From a bacterium (lineage in GTDB: Bacteria > UBP18 > UBA7526): a stretch of DNA of 64,000 bases. The notes beneath the pieces are model-generated. The model was not told the origin of the DNA. It was given only the letters and a program-made list of their open reading frames with translations, and ran no database searches. The number at the start of each line of letters is the position of its first letter. The stretch's first letter is position 1. Below, one piece after another: positions 16,097-25,471 of this stretch. Location of the stretch: contig JAUXAI010000001.1 of assembly GCA_030619985.1 (NCBI GenBank), positions 9,272 through 73,271 of the forward strand, written 5' to 3'. Both the position numbers and the translations under genes were made by a program.

Positions 16097-17614
16097 ATGA
16101 GAATTACCTTTGTACAATCCGAAAGTGAAAATTTAGCTGTCGAATACTTATCAAGTATCTTGAAATCTCACGGACATTCGGTATATTTAGCCTTTGATTC
16201 CAAACTATTTAGTACCACTATCATAAAAAATACTCTCGGGAAGAAACTATTAGATATAAAGGATATTTTGATAAAAGAGATCGTTTTATCTAAGCCGGAT
16301 TTGGTTGCCTTTTCCGTCCTTACAGGTGATTATTTATGGGCAATAGATACCGCTAAGTCTCTCAAAGAAAAAATTAATACCCCAATTATATTTGGCGGTA
16401 TCCATCCGACCTCGGTACCCGAGGAGGTAATAAGCAACGAATGTGTTGATATAGTCTGCATTGGAGAAGGTGAGCATCCCTTAGTTGAATTAGCCGATAG
16501 CCTTAAATCAGGTCTTGATTATAGTATAAAGAATTTGTGGTTTAAAAAGAACGGTAAGGTCATCAAAAATGAAATGAGACCCCTTTTAGATTTAGATAGC
16601 CTTCCATTTCTTGATAAAGAAATCTTCTATAGCAAAGTGCCACTTTATAAAAAGATCTATGTCACGATGGTCAGTCGGGGCTGTCCTTACGAATGCACAT
16701 TCTGCTGCAACAATATTTTAAAAAAGATTTATAAAGGGAAAGGCAGATATTTCAGAATTAGAAGTGTAGAAAATGTAATGGAAGAACTTAATGTAGCCAA
16801 AGAAAAGTATAAACCTAAATATTTTTCTTTTCCTGATGATATATTTACGTCGAATAGAGCGTGGCTTGAACAGTTTATTACAAGATACAAAAAAGAAATC
16901 AATAAGCCGTTTCTTTGTTATACCCATACCAAATTCATTAATGAAGAAATCGCCAAATTATTAAAATACGGTGGATGTTTCTGGTTAAATATCGGTATTC
17001 AGACAGCTTCGGAGAATAATCGTCGCAAGATCTTAAAGAGAATTGAATCCAATGAAGAGATAGCCCAAGCAGCCGAGAGTTGTCATAAAGCAAAATTAAA
17101 ATTCTCTATCGACCATATCTTTAACATTCCTTACGAGGGAGAAAAAGAATACATCGAAGCACTTAATTTTTACAATAAATTGCGTCCCAGCATAATAAAT
17201 TCTTTTTACTTAAGATATTATCCTAAAACAGAAATTATCGATGTGGCCAAAGAAGCAGGAATTATTAATAATGATGTAGTCAAAGATATTGAGAGAGGTA
17301 GGTATTTTATACCTTTTACAGTTAGTATTGGTGGGGGTTCTCAGTCAAAATTCTATAACAAAGAAAAGACACATAATAATTTCCTTTTCCTTTTTTCTGC
17401 ACTCCCTTTAATTCCTAAAAAGTTAATGGATAAGATAATCGAAAAAAAATGGTATAATTTATTTTCATCATTTCCTGTGGCTTTTGCTATTTTGGTAAAG
17501 TTTATCGTGAGATTAAGAATCAATCAATGGTATCTATATACAGATGAAATAAAAAGATTAGTCTACTTTGCTTTTCAAAATTTAAAACTAAAGACCGCAT
17601 CCCGTAATTTTTAG
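16097..17614 (+). CDS. Cobalamin-binding radical SAM protein (class B-like)
   Basis: 505 residues. N-terminal B12-binding-like domain (ITFVQSESENLAVEYLSSIL; FGGIHPTSVPEEV; CIGEGEHPLVEL) without the classical Asp-x-His-x-x-Gly. Radical SAM cluster Cys196-x3-Cys200-x2-Cys203 in SRGCPYECTFCC, then SVENVMEEL, SFPDDIFTSN and a GIQTASE block. About 200 further residues include FFFLFSALPLIPKK-like hydrophobic parts. The family performs methylation or rearrangement on inactive carbon; partner genes suggest a sugar or lipid substrate. No SD is obvious, and the gene starts 3 bp after its neighbour. Confidence 0.82.
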   Translation: MRITFVQSESENLAVEYLSSILKSHGHSVYLAFDSKLFSTTIIKNTLGKKLLDIKDILIKEIVLSKPDLVAFSVLTGDYLWAIDTAKSLKEKINTPIIFGGIHPTSVPEEVISNECVDIVCIGEGEHPLVELADSLKSGLDYSIKNLWFKKNGKVIKNEMRPLLDLDSLPFLDKEIFYSKVPLYKKIYVTMVSRGCPYECTFCCNNILKKIYKGKGRYFRIRSVENVMEELNVAKEKYKPKYFSFPDDIFTSNRAWLEQFITRYKKEINKPFLCYTHTKFINEEIAKLLKYGGCFWLNIGIQTASENNRRKILKRIESNEEIAQAAESCHKAKLKFSIDHIFNIPYEGEKEYIEALNFYNKLRPSIINSFYLRYYPKTEIIDVAKEAGIINNDVVKDIERGRYFIPFTVSIGGGSQSKFYNKEKTHNNFLFLFSALPLIPKKLMDKIIEKKWYNLFSSFPVAFAILVKFIVRLRINQWYLYTDEIKRLVYFAFQNLKLKTASRNF

Positions 17615-17625
17615 AAAACAGAAAA

Positions 17626-18618
17626 ATGAAATCAAAAGATCCTTTAGTAAGCATAATTATTGTGAATTATAATGGACGAAGATTTTTAAAAGAATGTTTT
17701 AATTCGTTGAAAAACATAAGTTACCCAAATTATGAAATCTTATTTGTTGATAATGCTTCAACTGATGGAAGTATAGCTTTCATTAAACAAAATTATCCAC
17801 AGACAAAAATAATAAGAAATAGAAAAAATCTTGGTTTTACTATTGCAAATAATAATGCTTCATATATGGCAAAAGGGAAATACTTGTTCTTTCTAAATAA
17901 TGATACAAAAGTTGATCCGAAAGTACTCTCAAGATCAGTAGAAAAGATGGAAGAGGATCCTACTGTTGGTATTTGTGCCTGCAAAATCATGACTTATGAT
18001 GGAAAGAGCCAGTTTCATGCTGGCACGGGACTGGATATTTATGGTTACCCTGTAGTGGGCAGGAAAATTTTTTACGCAGAAGGGTCTAGCCTGATGATAA
18101 GGAAAGTATTATTTCATAGGTTGGGCGGTTTTGACCCAAAATATTTTATGTTCCATGAGGATATAGACCTTGCCTGGAGGACTTGGTTGATGAACTATCA
18201 GGTAGTCCCAATTCCTGAGGCCATTATTTACCATATGCATGGAGGTAGCGCTGGCGGTGCAGTAGTAGGAGGCAGATATGTTTCAACGCTATTTAGAAGA
18301 TATCTATCAGAGAGAAATAATATCAGGACAATATTAAAGAATTACAGTCTAAAGACTCTGGCAACAGTTCTACCCAGGTATATTCTGATAAATCTATGTG
18401 AAATATTCTTATTTTTGGTTACTTTGCAATTTAAGGCGGTGCTTTGCTATCTGAAAGCATATTACTGGAATATGACCAACCTTAGGGATACTATAGAAAG
18501 AAGAAGAGAGATCAGGCAGATCAGGCAAATTTCTGACAGAGAGCTTGTGAAAAGAATGCATAAAGGCAGTGGGAAATTTCTCGTGTTTAAAGAAACTGGT
18601 ATTCCAAGGTTTAAATGA
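17626..18618 (+). CDS. Family 2 glycosyltransferase, rhamnosyltransferase-like
   Basis: 330 residues. VSIIIVNYNGRRFLKECFNSL, DNASTDGS, NLGFTIANN, FLNNDTKVD (metal site DT variant of DxD), SSLMIRKVLFHRLGGFDPKYFMFHEDIDLAWR with the His-Glu-Asp catalytic triplet. This pattern matches the WbbL/rhamnosyltransferase-type GT2 group. The C-terminal part has a hydrophobic stretch around ILINLCEIFLFLVTLQF. Low GC. The acceptor is probably the lipid-linked glycan; the sugar could be rhamnose given rmlD nearby, but that is inference. Confidence 0.8.
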   Translation: MKSKDPLVSIIIVNYNGRRFLKECFNSLKNISYPNYEILFVDNASTDGSIAFIKQNYPQTKIIRNRKNLGFTIANNNASYMAKGKYLFFLNNDTKVDPKVLSRSVEKMEEDPTVGICACKIMTYDGKSQFHAGTGLDIYGYPVVGRKIFYAEGSSLMIRKVLFHRLGGFDPKYFMFHEDIDLAWRTWLMNYQVVPIPEAIIYHMHGGSAGGAVVGGRYVSTLFRRYLSERNNIRTILKNYSLKTLATVLPRYILINLCEIFLFLVTLQFKAVLCYLKAYYWNMTNLRDTIERRREIRQIRQISDRELVKRMHKGSGKFLVFKETGIPRFK

Positions 18619-18622
18619 TTTA

Positions 18623-19234
18623 ATGCTCAAGAAAGATTATAAAATAGATCGTTTTGTAAATAGTAGCCACAGTATAATCTTTAACCTGATAGGGAATGGC
18701 GTTAAGGTATTAGATGTTGGCTGTGCGAGTGGTTTTTTAGCAGAACGACTAAAAAATGAAAAACAGTGTACAGTCGTAGGAATAGAGTTTAACCCAGAAT
18801 TAGCAAATCAGGCAAGAACATATTGCAAAGAAGTATTTAGTGGCGATGTGGAAGAAATAGACATTCGTTATCCTGAGGATTACTTTGATACTATTATCTT
18901 TGGCGACATTTTAGAACATACCAAGGATCCTAAAAAGGTAATTATGAGGTATAAGAAGTATGTAACAAAAGATGGAAGGATAATAATATCACTCCCCAAC
19001 ATAGCTTTTTGGAGTATAAGGTTGAATTTATTATTCGGCAGGTTCGATTATCGGGAGAAAGGTATCCTGGATAAAACTCATCTGAGGTTTTTTACTATTA
19101 AGTCTGCCCAGAGACTGATCCGAGACTGCGGATTAAAAATCTTAGAAACTAAATATGCCGGCAGAATGATATATTATCTAAGGTTATTTCCCACCCTATT
19201 TGCTTACCAGAGTATTAATGTGTGTAAAAAATGA
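18623..19234 (+). CDS. Class I SAM-dependent methyltransferase (MetW/UbiG-like)
   Basis: 203 residues from ATG 18623, which lies 5 bp after the previous stop; the longer frame from 18569 would overlap that gene and adds no recognisable sequence. Motif I VLDVGCASGFLAERL, GIEFNPELA, motif II FDTIIFGDILEHTKDP, then ISLPNIAFWSIRLNLLFGRFDY, typical of methyltransferases in polysaccharide loci. It overlaps the next gene by ATGA. Probably methylates a sugar or polyprenyl-linked intermediate. Confidence 0.8.
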   Translation: MLKKDYKIDRFVNSSHSIIFNLIGNGVKVLDVGCASGFLAERLKNEKQCTVVGIEFNPELANQARTYCKEVFSGDVEEIDIRYPEDYFDTIIFGDILEHTKDPKKVIMRYKKYVTKDGRIIISLPNIAFWSIRLNLLFGRFDYREKGILDKTHLRFFTIKSAQRLIRDCGLKILETKYAGRMIYYLRLFPTLFAYQSINVCKK

Positions 19235-20400
19235 CAATCAAACCTTATATAGTTTATTTAAGTGGTGGTGGTAGAAAGACAAACAGAGAGAGATTACTAA
19301 CCCTATGTTGCTTTTGGTCAAAAATCAGTAGCCGGGTTAGAATTTTGACAACGGAGGCAACAGCCAATGTTCTCTATAACGAGATAAAGGGATTGAGGTC
19401 AAATATAATGATTGATCGGATTCTTTTTTCTAATAGAGAACCAGCTGCATATTGGGAGATATTTTTGGAGACGATTAAAAGGGCTATCCTGGGAAGCATC
19501 AAAAAGGTTCCTAAAGATATAAATTTGATTTATTCTATGACTGGAATAATCACAGAGGTTATGCCCGGATTTTTCTTTAAGATGAGAAATTCAAAATTAA
19601 GATGGGTAGTCTTAATGGATAACCTCGTACTCCCCCCTTCCCAAAGGCCCGGGAATTATTTCGTCAATCTGTTAGCATATTTAGGATTTAGGCTCTCAGT
19701 TTTGCTATCAAAAAAGGCGGACATTATTTTACAATGCAATTCATCAGTTAAGAAAGAGTTATTGAAGCTTGGAATTACTGAGGAAAAAATTAAGCCGACC
19801 AGCAATGGTATTATGTTGAATGATATCAGGCAAATTGCCGAGCCTATTGTCAAGAAATATGAGGCGGTTTTTTTGGGCAGATTACATTATACCAAAGGGA
19901 TTTTTGATTTGGTAAAAATATGGGCTAACATTATCAAAATTAAACCCCGAGCAAAATTAGCTTTAATTGGGGACGGAGAAAAAGCGATAGTTATAAAATT
20001 AAAAAGAGAGATTAAAAAAAATAATTTAGAAAACAACATTCTATTTCTGGGATATCTAATCAGAAAAGAGAAATTCAAGGCTTTAAAAGAGGGAAGGATT
20101 TTTGTCTTCCCCAGCAGTGACGAAAGTTGGGGCGTAGCCGTTATGGAGGCCCTGGCCTGTGGATTACCAGCAGTCGTCTATGATTTAGCGATATACAGAG
20201 AAATTTATTCTCCTCACTTATTACAGAGGGCGCAGATAGGGAACCTTGAAAAGTTTACTAATCAAGTATTAACTCTATTAAATAATAGAAGAATGAGAGA
20301 GAAGCTATCAGATGGGGGGAAAGAAGAAGTAGAACATTTCAGCTGGGATGCCATAGTGCAGAAAGAGATAGTTCTTCTCCGAAGACTCTTAAAGGATTAA
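19231..20400 (+). CDS. GT-B glycosyltransferase, family 4
   Basis: 389 residues. N-terminal acceptor domain begins KPYIVYLSGGGRKTNRERLL; C-terminal donor domain has AVFLGRLHYTKGIFDLV, ALIGDGEKA, FLGYL, and FVFPSSDESWGVAVMEALACGLPAVVYDL, the Glu-x7-Glu-related signature of GT4 (Glu of ESWGVAVMEA). ATGA overlap with the methyltransferase implies coupling. Last gene of the AT-rich block before a 200-bp spacer. Substrate unknown. Confidence 0.82.
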   Translation: MTIKPYIVYLSGGGRKTNRERLLTLCCFWSKISSRVRILTTEATANVLYNEIKGLRSNIMIDRILFSNREPAAYWEIFLETIKRAILGSIKKVPKDINLIYSMTGIITEVMPGFFFKMRNSKLRWVVLMDNLVLPPSQRPGNYFVNLLAYLGFRLSVLLSKKADIILQCNSSVKKELLKLGITEEKIKPTSNGIMLNDIRQIAEPIVKKYEAVFLGRLHYTKGIFDLVKIWANIIKIKPRAKLALIGDGEKAIVIKLKREIKKNNLENNILFLGYLIRKEKFKALKEGRIFVFPSSDESWGVAVMEALACGLPAVVYDLAIYREIYSPHLLQRAQIGNLEKFTNQVLTLLNNRRMREKLSDGGKEEVEHFSWDAIVQKEIVLLRRLLKD

Positions 20401-20611
20401 CTTGAGAATAATTGTCAAAATGCTTCAATTATACTACTAATTGCCAGTTAGGATGGAGAAAACCAACTTTTATAAGATTAGAAATATATCTTTAGTAAGA
20501 AGGCCGAGGAGGTTGCGAAACCTAATATTCTCAGAACGGTTGGTATGCCTAAATTTGAATGAGAGGGCTCAGTTTTAGTGCACCATTCTTTAAGAGAGAG
20601 GAGTGAATGAG
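20401..20611. other. Spacer with no recognised gene
   Basis: About 210 bp. A short open stretch near 20502-20560 reads Ala-Glu-Glu-Val-Ala-Lys-Pro-Asn-Ile-Leu-Arg but has no start or match that I recognise. No tandem array is present. A break between transcription units is possible because the next gene has its own good ribosome site (GAGGAG, 20598-20603). Confidence 0.5.
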
Positions 20612-21493
20612 ATGGATCCGACGGTAACTGTAATTGTCCCCTTTTTTAACGAAGAGAATGCCCTACCAAAGGTCTTAAAAGAATTAAAGGCTTTGAATAG
20701 AAACTATGAGGTTATTCTGGTAGACGATGGTTCGACAGATAAAAGTTATATGCTGGCTGAACGATCTAAACTAAAGATCGTACGTCATCATAGGAATAAG
20801 GGGTATGGGGCTTCCCTGAAGAGTGGAGCAAAAAAGGCAAAAGGAGATCTATTGGTTTTCTTTGACGGCGATGGTCAACATAAAACAGAAGGCATCTCTA
20901 AGCTTGTGGAATCGATAAAGGAAAATGATTTAGTCATCGGCCAAAGAATTAATCAAAGAAAGGTTGCCCCTATGAGGGCCCCAGCAAAATTCATATTAAA
21001 CCGCATTGCCAACTATCTGACAGGTGAGAAGATACTCGATCTCAATTCGGGATTTAGAATCATAAAAAGAAAACTTTTTTTAAGATTTATGCATCTCTTT
21101 CCTGACGGTTTTTCTTGTTCCACCACCATGACTATATTTTTCAGCAAATTCGATTATAAAGCCGCATATTGTCCAATAACTATCAGGAGACGTTATGGCA
21201 GAAGCACGGTCAATCCGTTAGTAGATGGATATAACACCATTCTTTTGATAATGAGATTAATTGCCCTCTTCGATCCCCTGAGGATTTTTTCTCCGGTGGC
21301 CATTTCCCTAATTGTTAGTGGTTTTGCATACGGCTTCTATAAACTTTTACGTAATCAGTTTGGTTTCACTGTTGGCGCCCTACTCCTCTCTTTATCGGGG
21401 GTGGTAATCTTCTTTTTCGGAATTCTATGCGATCAGGTCTCCAGCCCCAGGTTGCATAAATTCATTGAACATGATTCCAAGCATCAGGATTAG
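20612..21493 (+). CDS. Family 2 glycosyltransferase, polyprenyl-phosphate type with membrane tail
   Basis: 293 residues from ATG 20612, 8 bp after GAGGAG; a GTG at 20603 lies too close to that site. VTVIVPFFNEENAL, VDDGSTDKS, NKGYGASLKSGAKKAKGDLLVFFDGDGQH (metal site DGD), then LDLNSGFRIIK and SCSTTMTIFF, typical of the DPM1/GtrB-like group. Two C-terminal hydrophobic segments (ISLIVSGFAYGFY; LLLSLSGVVIFFFGILC). It opens a module shared with an amidotransferase and a SPASM radical SAM enzyme. A close paralogue lies at 24544. Confidence 0.85.
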   Translation: MDPTVTVIVPFFNEENALPKVLKELKALNRNYEVILVDDGSTDKSYMLAERSKLKIVRHHRNKGYGASLKSGAKKAKGDLLVFFDGDGQHKTEGISKLVESIKENDLVIGQRINQRKVAPMRAPAKFILNRIANYLTGEKILDLNSGFRIIKRKLFLRFMHLFPDGFSCSTTMTIFFSKFDYKAAYCPITIRRRYGRSTVNPLVDGYNTILLIMRLIALFDPLRIFSPVAISLIVSGFAYGFYKLLRNQFGFTVGALLLSLSGVVIFFFGILCDQVSSPRLHKFIEHDSKHQD

Positions 21494-21495
21494 AA

Positions 21496-23382
21496 ATGTG
21501 TGGTCTTTGCGGAGTCTTTAATTTCAGAAAGGGCGTTCCTGTTATCCCATCTTCTATAGAGAAGATGGTCAACATCCTTAGACATCGCGGACCGGATGAG
21601 AGTGGCTTATATTGTCGAGGTAGAATTGGGTTGGGGTCTTGTCGATTAAGCATTATCGACCTAAAAAAGGGGCATCAGCCACTCCATAATGAGGATAACT
21701 CTATCTGGATTGTATGTAATGGCGAAATATATAACTATCTGGAGTTGAGAGACGAACTGAAGAAAAAGGGTCACACTTTCTATACCAAAAGCGATACCGA
21801 AGTTATCGTCCACTTATATGAGAAGTATGGGGAAAGATGCTTAGATTATTTGAATGGAATATTCGCCTTTGCTATCTGGAATAAAAGAAAGAAAAAACTT
21901 TTTCTCGCTCGCGATCGATTAGGAGTAAAGCCCTTATTCTACTATCGCGACAAAGATAAATTAATATTTGCCTCCGAGATTAAAGCCATTCTTCAAGAAC
22001 CAACCCTAAAGAGAGAAGTCAATCAGGAAGCCCTTTATCACTTTTTGTCCCTTAATTATATACCTTCACCTTTGACTATATTTAAAAATATATATTCCCT
22101 TCCCGCAGGACACATGCTCATGTGTTCTGATAAAAACTTCAAAGTTTTGAAGTATTGGGACGTCTCTTTTGAAGAGACATATGATTTGGGCAAAATGGAA
22201 TTTATTGAACAGCTCAAGGATTATTTAGATAGATCGATAAAGATGCAACTGATAAGTGATGTTCCTATCGGGGCATTCTTAAGTGGTGGGATTGATTCCA
22301 GCACTATCGTTAATTTTATAAGAGAAAATTCCAATGAAGCAATTAAAACTTTCAATGTAAGGTTCCAAGAACCATCGTATGACGAATCCTGCTATGCGAC
22401 CCAAGCTTCTAAATTATTTAACACGCAGCATTATGAAATATTCTGTAAGCCTCAGGACTATATAAATTTTTTACCAAAGATTATCCGGCATGCAGATAAT
22501 CTTACTACGGATGTCTCAATGCTTCCCTTATATTTAGTCTCCCAATTGGCAAGTCAGCATGTAAAGGTAGTCTTATCTGGAGATGGAGCAGATGAGTTAT
22601 TTGCGGGTTATTCAACCTATGCAGCAGATAAATTAGCCTGTCTTTATCGATACTTACCAGGAGTTGTTACTACCAAACTTATTCCTTCTTTGGTTAGCAG
22701 ATTACCTCTTTCAAGCCGGAAAATGAGTTTCGAATTTAAAGCCAAAAGATTTATCCAAGGAGTAAATTTATCACCGGAAGAGGCACATTACTCCTGGCGG
22801 ACAATTTTTTCTGAGGAGGAAAAGAAAAAACTCCTTGTCAAAGATTTTTTGAATGATAGTTTTAGAGACACTTTCCAGGTCTACCGGAAATTTTATCAAG
22901 ATACTTACTCCTGGGAAACTTTAAGTAGACATCAATATGCAGATATGAAGGTCTGGCTGGTAGATAGTATTTTAGCTAAAGTAGATTCTATGAGTATGGC
23001 AAACTCCTTAGAGGTGCGGGTTCCCTTCCTTGATCATCGATTAGTTGAATTTGCGGCGAAAATACCAGCCAAACTTAAACTGAATGGTTTGGTCAATAAA
23101 TACATTCTTAAAAGGGCAATGAAGGATAAACTACCGAGTTCTATATTGAAGAGAACCAAGGCTGGTTTTGATATTCCGATAGGAAAGTGGCTCAGGACGG
23201 ACTTAAAAAAATTAATGACCGATATCTTAAACAAGACAACTGTAGATAGGGTTGGTTATTTTAATTGGGAATACATAAAAAAACTAATGGACGATCACTC
23301 ATCCCTGAAGAGAGATAATGGCTTTAAACTGTTAGGTTTGATTCATTTTTCTCTATGGCATGATTTTTATATTAAGGGATAG
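21496..23382 (+). CDS. asnB: Glutamine-hydrolysing asparagine synthase-like amidotransferase
   Basis: 628 residues. Class II amidotransferase domain with catalytic Cys2 (MCGLCGVF), RHRGPDESG, and NGEIYN; synthetase domain with PP-loop LSGGIDSS near 258, SGDGADELFAGY and KRTKAGFDIPIGKWLR. The chemistry is ATP-dependent amide formation with Gln-derived ammonia. In polysaccharide loci, AsnB-like enzymes often amidate uronic acids or related carboxylates rather than Asp; that reading is favoured here because it is embedded among glycosyltransferases and radical SAM genes. The start is fixed by Cys2. Confidence 0.88.
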   Translation: MCGLCGVFNFRKGVPVIPSSIEKMVNILRHRGPDESGLYCRGRIGLGSCRLSIIDLKKGHQPLHNEDNSIWIVCNGEIYNYLELRDELKKKGHTFYTKSDTEVIVHLYEKYGERCLDYLNGIFAFAIWNKRKKKLFLARDRLGVKPLFYYRDKDKLIFASEIKAILQEPTLKREVNQEALYHFLSLNYIPSPLTIFKNIYSLPAGHMLMCSDKNFKVLKYWDVSFEETYDLGKMEFIEQLKDYLDRSIKMQLISDVPIGAFLSGGIDSSTIVNFIRENSNEAIKTFNVRFQEPSYDESCYATQASKLFNTQHYEIFCKPQDYINFLPKIIRHADNLTTDVSMLPLYLVSQLASQHVKVVLSGDGADELFAGYSTYAADKLACLYRYLPGVVTTKLIPSLVSRLPLSSRKMSFEFKAKRFIQGVNLSPEEAHYSWRTIFSEEEKKKLLVKDFLNDSFRDTFQVYRKFYQDTYSWETLSRHQYADMKVWLVDSILAKVDSMSMANSLEVRVPFLDHRLVEFAAKIPAKLKLNGLVNKYILKRAMKDKLPSSILKRTKAGFDIPIGKWLRTDLKKLMTDILNKTTVDRVGYFNWEYIKKLMDDHSSLKRDNGFKLLGLIHFSLWHDFYIKG

Positions 23383-23386
23383 ATAG

Positions 23387-24475
23387 ATGATAGATTATGC
23401 TGCTTGGTATAAAAGAATTTTAAAGCTATATTCGTTTCTACCTTATTCTTTATTCAAAGGATATGCCTTTCCCCCTTTAACAGTTCAGATGGAAGTTACT
23501 CATCGGTGTAATCTCAATTGCTCCTTCTGTTTTCTAGAGAAAAGTGCCAACTCCTCCTTAGAATTAACTTATGAAGAAATTAAAGAAATCATCGACCAAA
23601 TACCTCCCTGGTCCCTTTTAACCTTTACTGGTGGCGAGCCCTTTGTAAGGAAAGATTTTTTTAAAATATTACAGTATGCTTTAGATAAAGGTAAATGTAA
23701 TGTGGTAACCAATGCCGATTTAATAACCGATGAGTTTATTGATCTATTTCTTAGTAAAAATTTATTATTAATGGGGATATCCTTGGATGGTGTGGGAAAA
23801 ATTCATGATAAGTTAAGGGGTAAGAATGGGTTATTCGATGTTGTAATTGACGCCATTAAAAGAATTCAAATAGCAAAGAAGAAACAAGGGAAGCGGTATC
23901 CACTAATTGATATAAAGACTGTTATCCTTGAGCAAAATTTGACCTGCCTTTTCAAAATCCTAGAATTAGCCGATAAATTAAAAGTTGATTTTTTTACAGT
24001 TTCATTACCCAAACTTTCTGATATCCAATTTACCCCTCCCTATTATGATGAATTTCGACAAAATAAATTTTTCTCCCCTCCCTACAAAAAAGGCATCAAT
24101 AAATCTGTAAACCTTAAGATATTAAAAGAAGAATTAGATTTAATCAGAGAATATTCTGGTTCTGTATCAGTGCGATTTTATCCCTATAATATGCTAAATG
24201 ATTATGCTATCAGGCAATATTATAATGGCGAATTAAAAATTAGCGATTTTTACCCTTGTTTTGTACCCTGGACCACAGTTTGTATTTCACCATATGGGGA
24301 TATGTATCCTTGTTTGGCCTATCGGATTGGGAATTTAAGGGAGCACAGATTTAAAGAATTATGGAACAGTCAGCGTTTTAGAACGTTCAGACAATCCTTA
24401 AGAAAAGCAGGTATCTTACCAAGTTGTCTGGGGTGTTGCTATTCAGAGTTTAAATCCGAAGTTATTCCTGAATAA
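23387..24475 (+). CDS. Radical SAM protein with SPASM-type C-terminal cluster region
   Basis: 362 residues. [4Fe-4S] motif Cys41-x3-Cys45-x2-Cys48 (HRCNLNCSFCF), SAM-binding Gly-Gly-Glu (TFTGGEPF), GISLDGVG. The C-terminus has CISPYGDMYPCLAYRIGNLRE and the pattern Ser-Cys-Leu-Gly-Cys-Cys, i.e. SPASM-type auxiliary cluster cysteines. It starts 4 bp after asnB with AAGGGAT upstream. SPASM enzymes modify peptides, sugars or cofactors; here a sugar or lipid-linked substrate is more plausible because no precursor peptide is seen nearby. Remains of a second copy lie at 25426. Confidence 0.85.
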   Translation: MIDYAAWYKRILKLYSFLPYSLFKGYAFPPLTVQMEVTHRCNLNCSFCFLEKSANSSLELTYEEIKEIIDQIPPWSLLTFTGGEPFVRKDFFKILQYALDKGKCNVVTNADLITDEFIDLFLSKNLLLMGISLDGVGKIHDKLRGKNGLFDVVIDAIKRIQIAKKKQGKRYPLIDIKTVILEQNLTCLFKILELADKLKVDFFTVSLPKLSDIQFTPPYYDEFRQNKFFSPPYKKGINKSVNLKILKEELDLIREYSGSVSVRFYPYNMLNDYAIRQYYNGELKISDFYPCFVPWTTVCISPYGDMYPCLAYRIGNLREHRFKELWNSQRFRTFRQSLRKAGILPSCLGCCYSEFKSEVIPE

Positions 24476-24543
24476 AGAATTTAGTGTGGCAGAGAAATGG
24501 TAATAGCTGGTGTGGATACGCCCAAAAGATAAGGGGGTAAAAT

Positions 24544-25410
24544 ATGGGTGGTAAAGGTGTTTCTATCATTATTCCCGTTTACAATGAAGAGAAAGGGTTG
24601 GCCGTTATGCTTGACGAACTTAAGGCTTCAGTTAAGGATTGGCCTTTTAAGCCCGAGATTATCGTAGTAGACGATGGCTCTGATGATAACACTAGTTTGG
24701 TGGCAGAAAAGAGAAAAGTGAAAGTAATCAAGCATCCTCGTAATTTTGGATACGGTATGGCAATCAAAACTGGAATCTTAGCCGCTAACCATAATTATCT
24801 TGTCACGATAGATGGTGATAATAGTTACTCTGTGGAAGATATACCCAAATTAGTAGCAGAATTAGACAAATATCATTTAGTATTAGGGACAAGGAGTGGA
24901 AAACATTATTGGGATAGATTTTTTAAGTATCCCATGAGATTTATTTACAGTTCCTTAGTGAGATATGTTACTGGAGAAAGGGTTCCAGATGCCAATACTG
25001 GTCTACGCGCCTTCCGTAGAGATATAGCCTTAAGATTTTTAGGGCGTCTTTGCACAGGATTTTCTTTCTCTACTACCATGACCCTCGTCTTCATGCTCAA
25101 TACTTATTTTGTAGGTTTTGTACCAGTAGATTATAAAGGTAGAATTGGTAAATCAAAGATAAGACTGGTTCACGATACCTTGAGAACCAGTCAGATTTTG
25201 ACCTCAGCGATAATGCTTTATAACCCGATAAAAGTATTCTTACCTATCAGCCTCTTAGCCTTCTTATTTGGCTTAGGTTTTTTAATTAGATATATAATTT
25301 TACCTGAGAAAATAATTTTACTAATTGGCGTTTTACTCATATTAGCATCACTTTTATTCTTTGCTTTTGGACTTTTAGCCGATCTGATAAGTCAATTAAG
25401 AAAAAAATAG
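24544..25410 (+). CDS. Family 2 glycosyltransferase, polyprenyl-phosphate type with membrane tail
   Basis: 288 residues. VSIIIPVYNEEKGL, VDDGSDDN, NFGYGMAIKTGI, TIDGDNSYSVEDI (metal site DGD), DANTGLRAFRR and SFSTTMTLVFML. Two or three C-terminal hydrophobic segments. It is a paralogue of the gene at 20612, sharing order and the STTMT segment, so this module may carry two lipid-sugar synthases of different specificity. GGGGGT lies before ATG 24544. Confidence 0.85.
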   Translation: MGGKGVSIIIPVYNEEKGLAVMLDELKASVKDWPFKPEIIVVDDGSDDNTSLVAEKRKVKVIKHPRNFGYGMAIKTGILAANHNYLVTIDGDNSYSVEDIPKLVAELDKYHLVLGTRSGKHYWDRFFKYPMRFIYSSLVRYVTGERVPDANTGLRAFRRDIALRFLGRLCTGFSFSTTMTLVFMLNTYFVGFVPVDYKGRIGKSKIRLVHDTLRTSQILTSAIMLYNPIKVFLPISLLAFLFGLGFLIRYIILPEKIILLIGVLLILASLLFFAFGLLADLISQLRKK

Positions 25411-25425
25411 TCCAAAGAAAAACAT

Positions 25426-25470
25426 TTTCCAGCCTGCTTGGGATGTTGTTATCTTAAACAGAAGAAATAA
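25426..25470 (+). pseudogene. 3' remnant of a SPASM radical SAM gene
   Basis: Reads Phe-Pro-Ala-Cys-Leu-Gly-Cys-Cys-Tyr-Leu-Lys-Gln-Lys-Lys then TAA, nearly the same as the end of the SPASM gene about 1 kb upstream (Pro-Ser-Cys-Leu-Gly-Cys-Cys-Tyr-Ser). Only about 15 codons survive. Confidence 0.6.
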
Positions 25471-25471
25471 A

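Noticed and set aside
20411-20435. Promoter TTGTCA...TATACT before the gene at 20612
   Set aside because: The spacer is only about 12 bp, too short for a sigma70 promoter.
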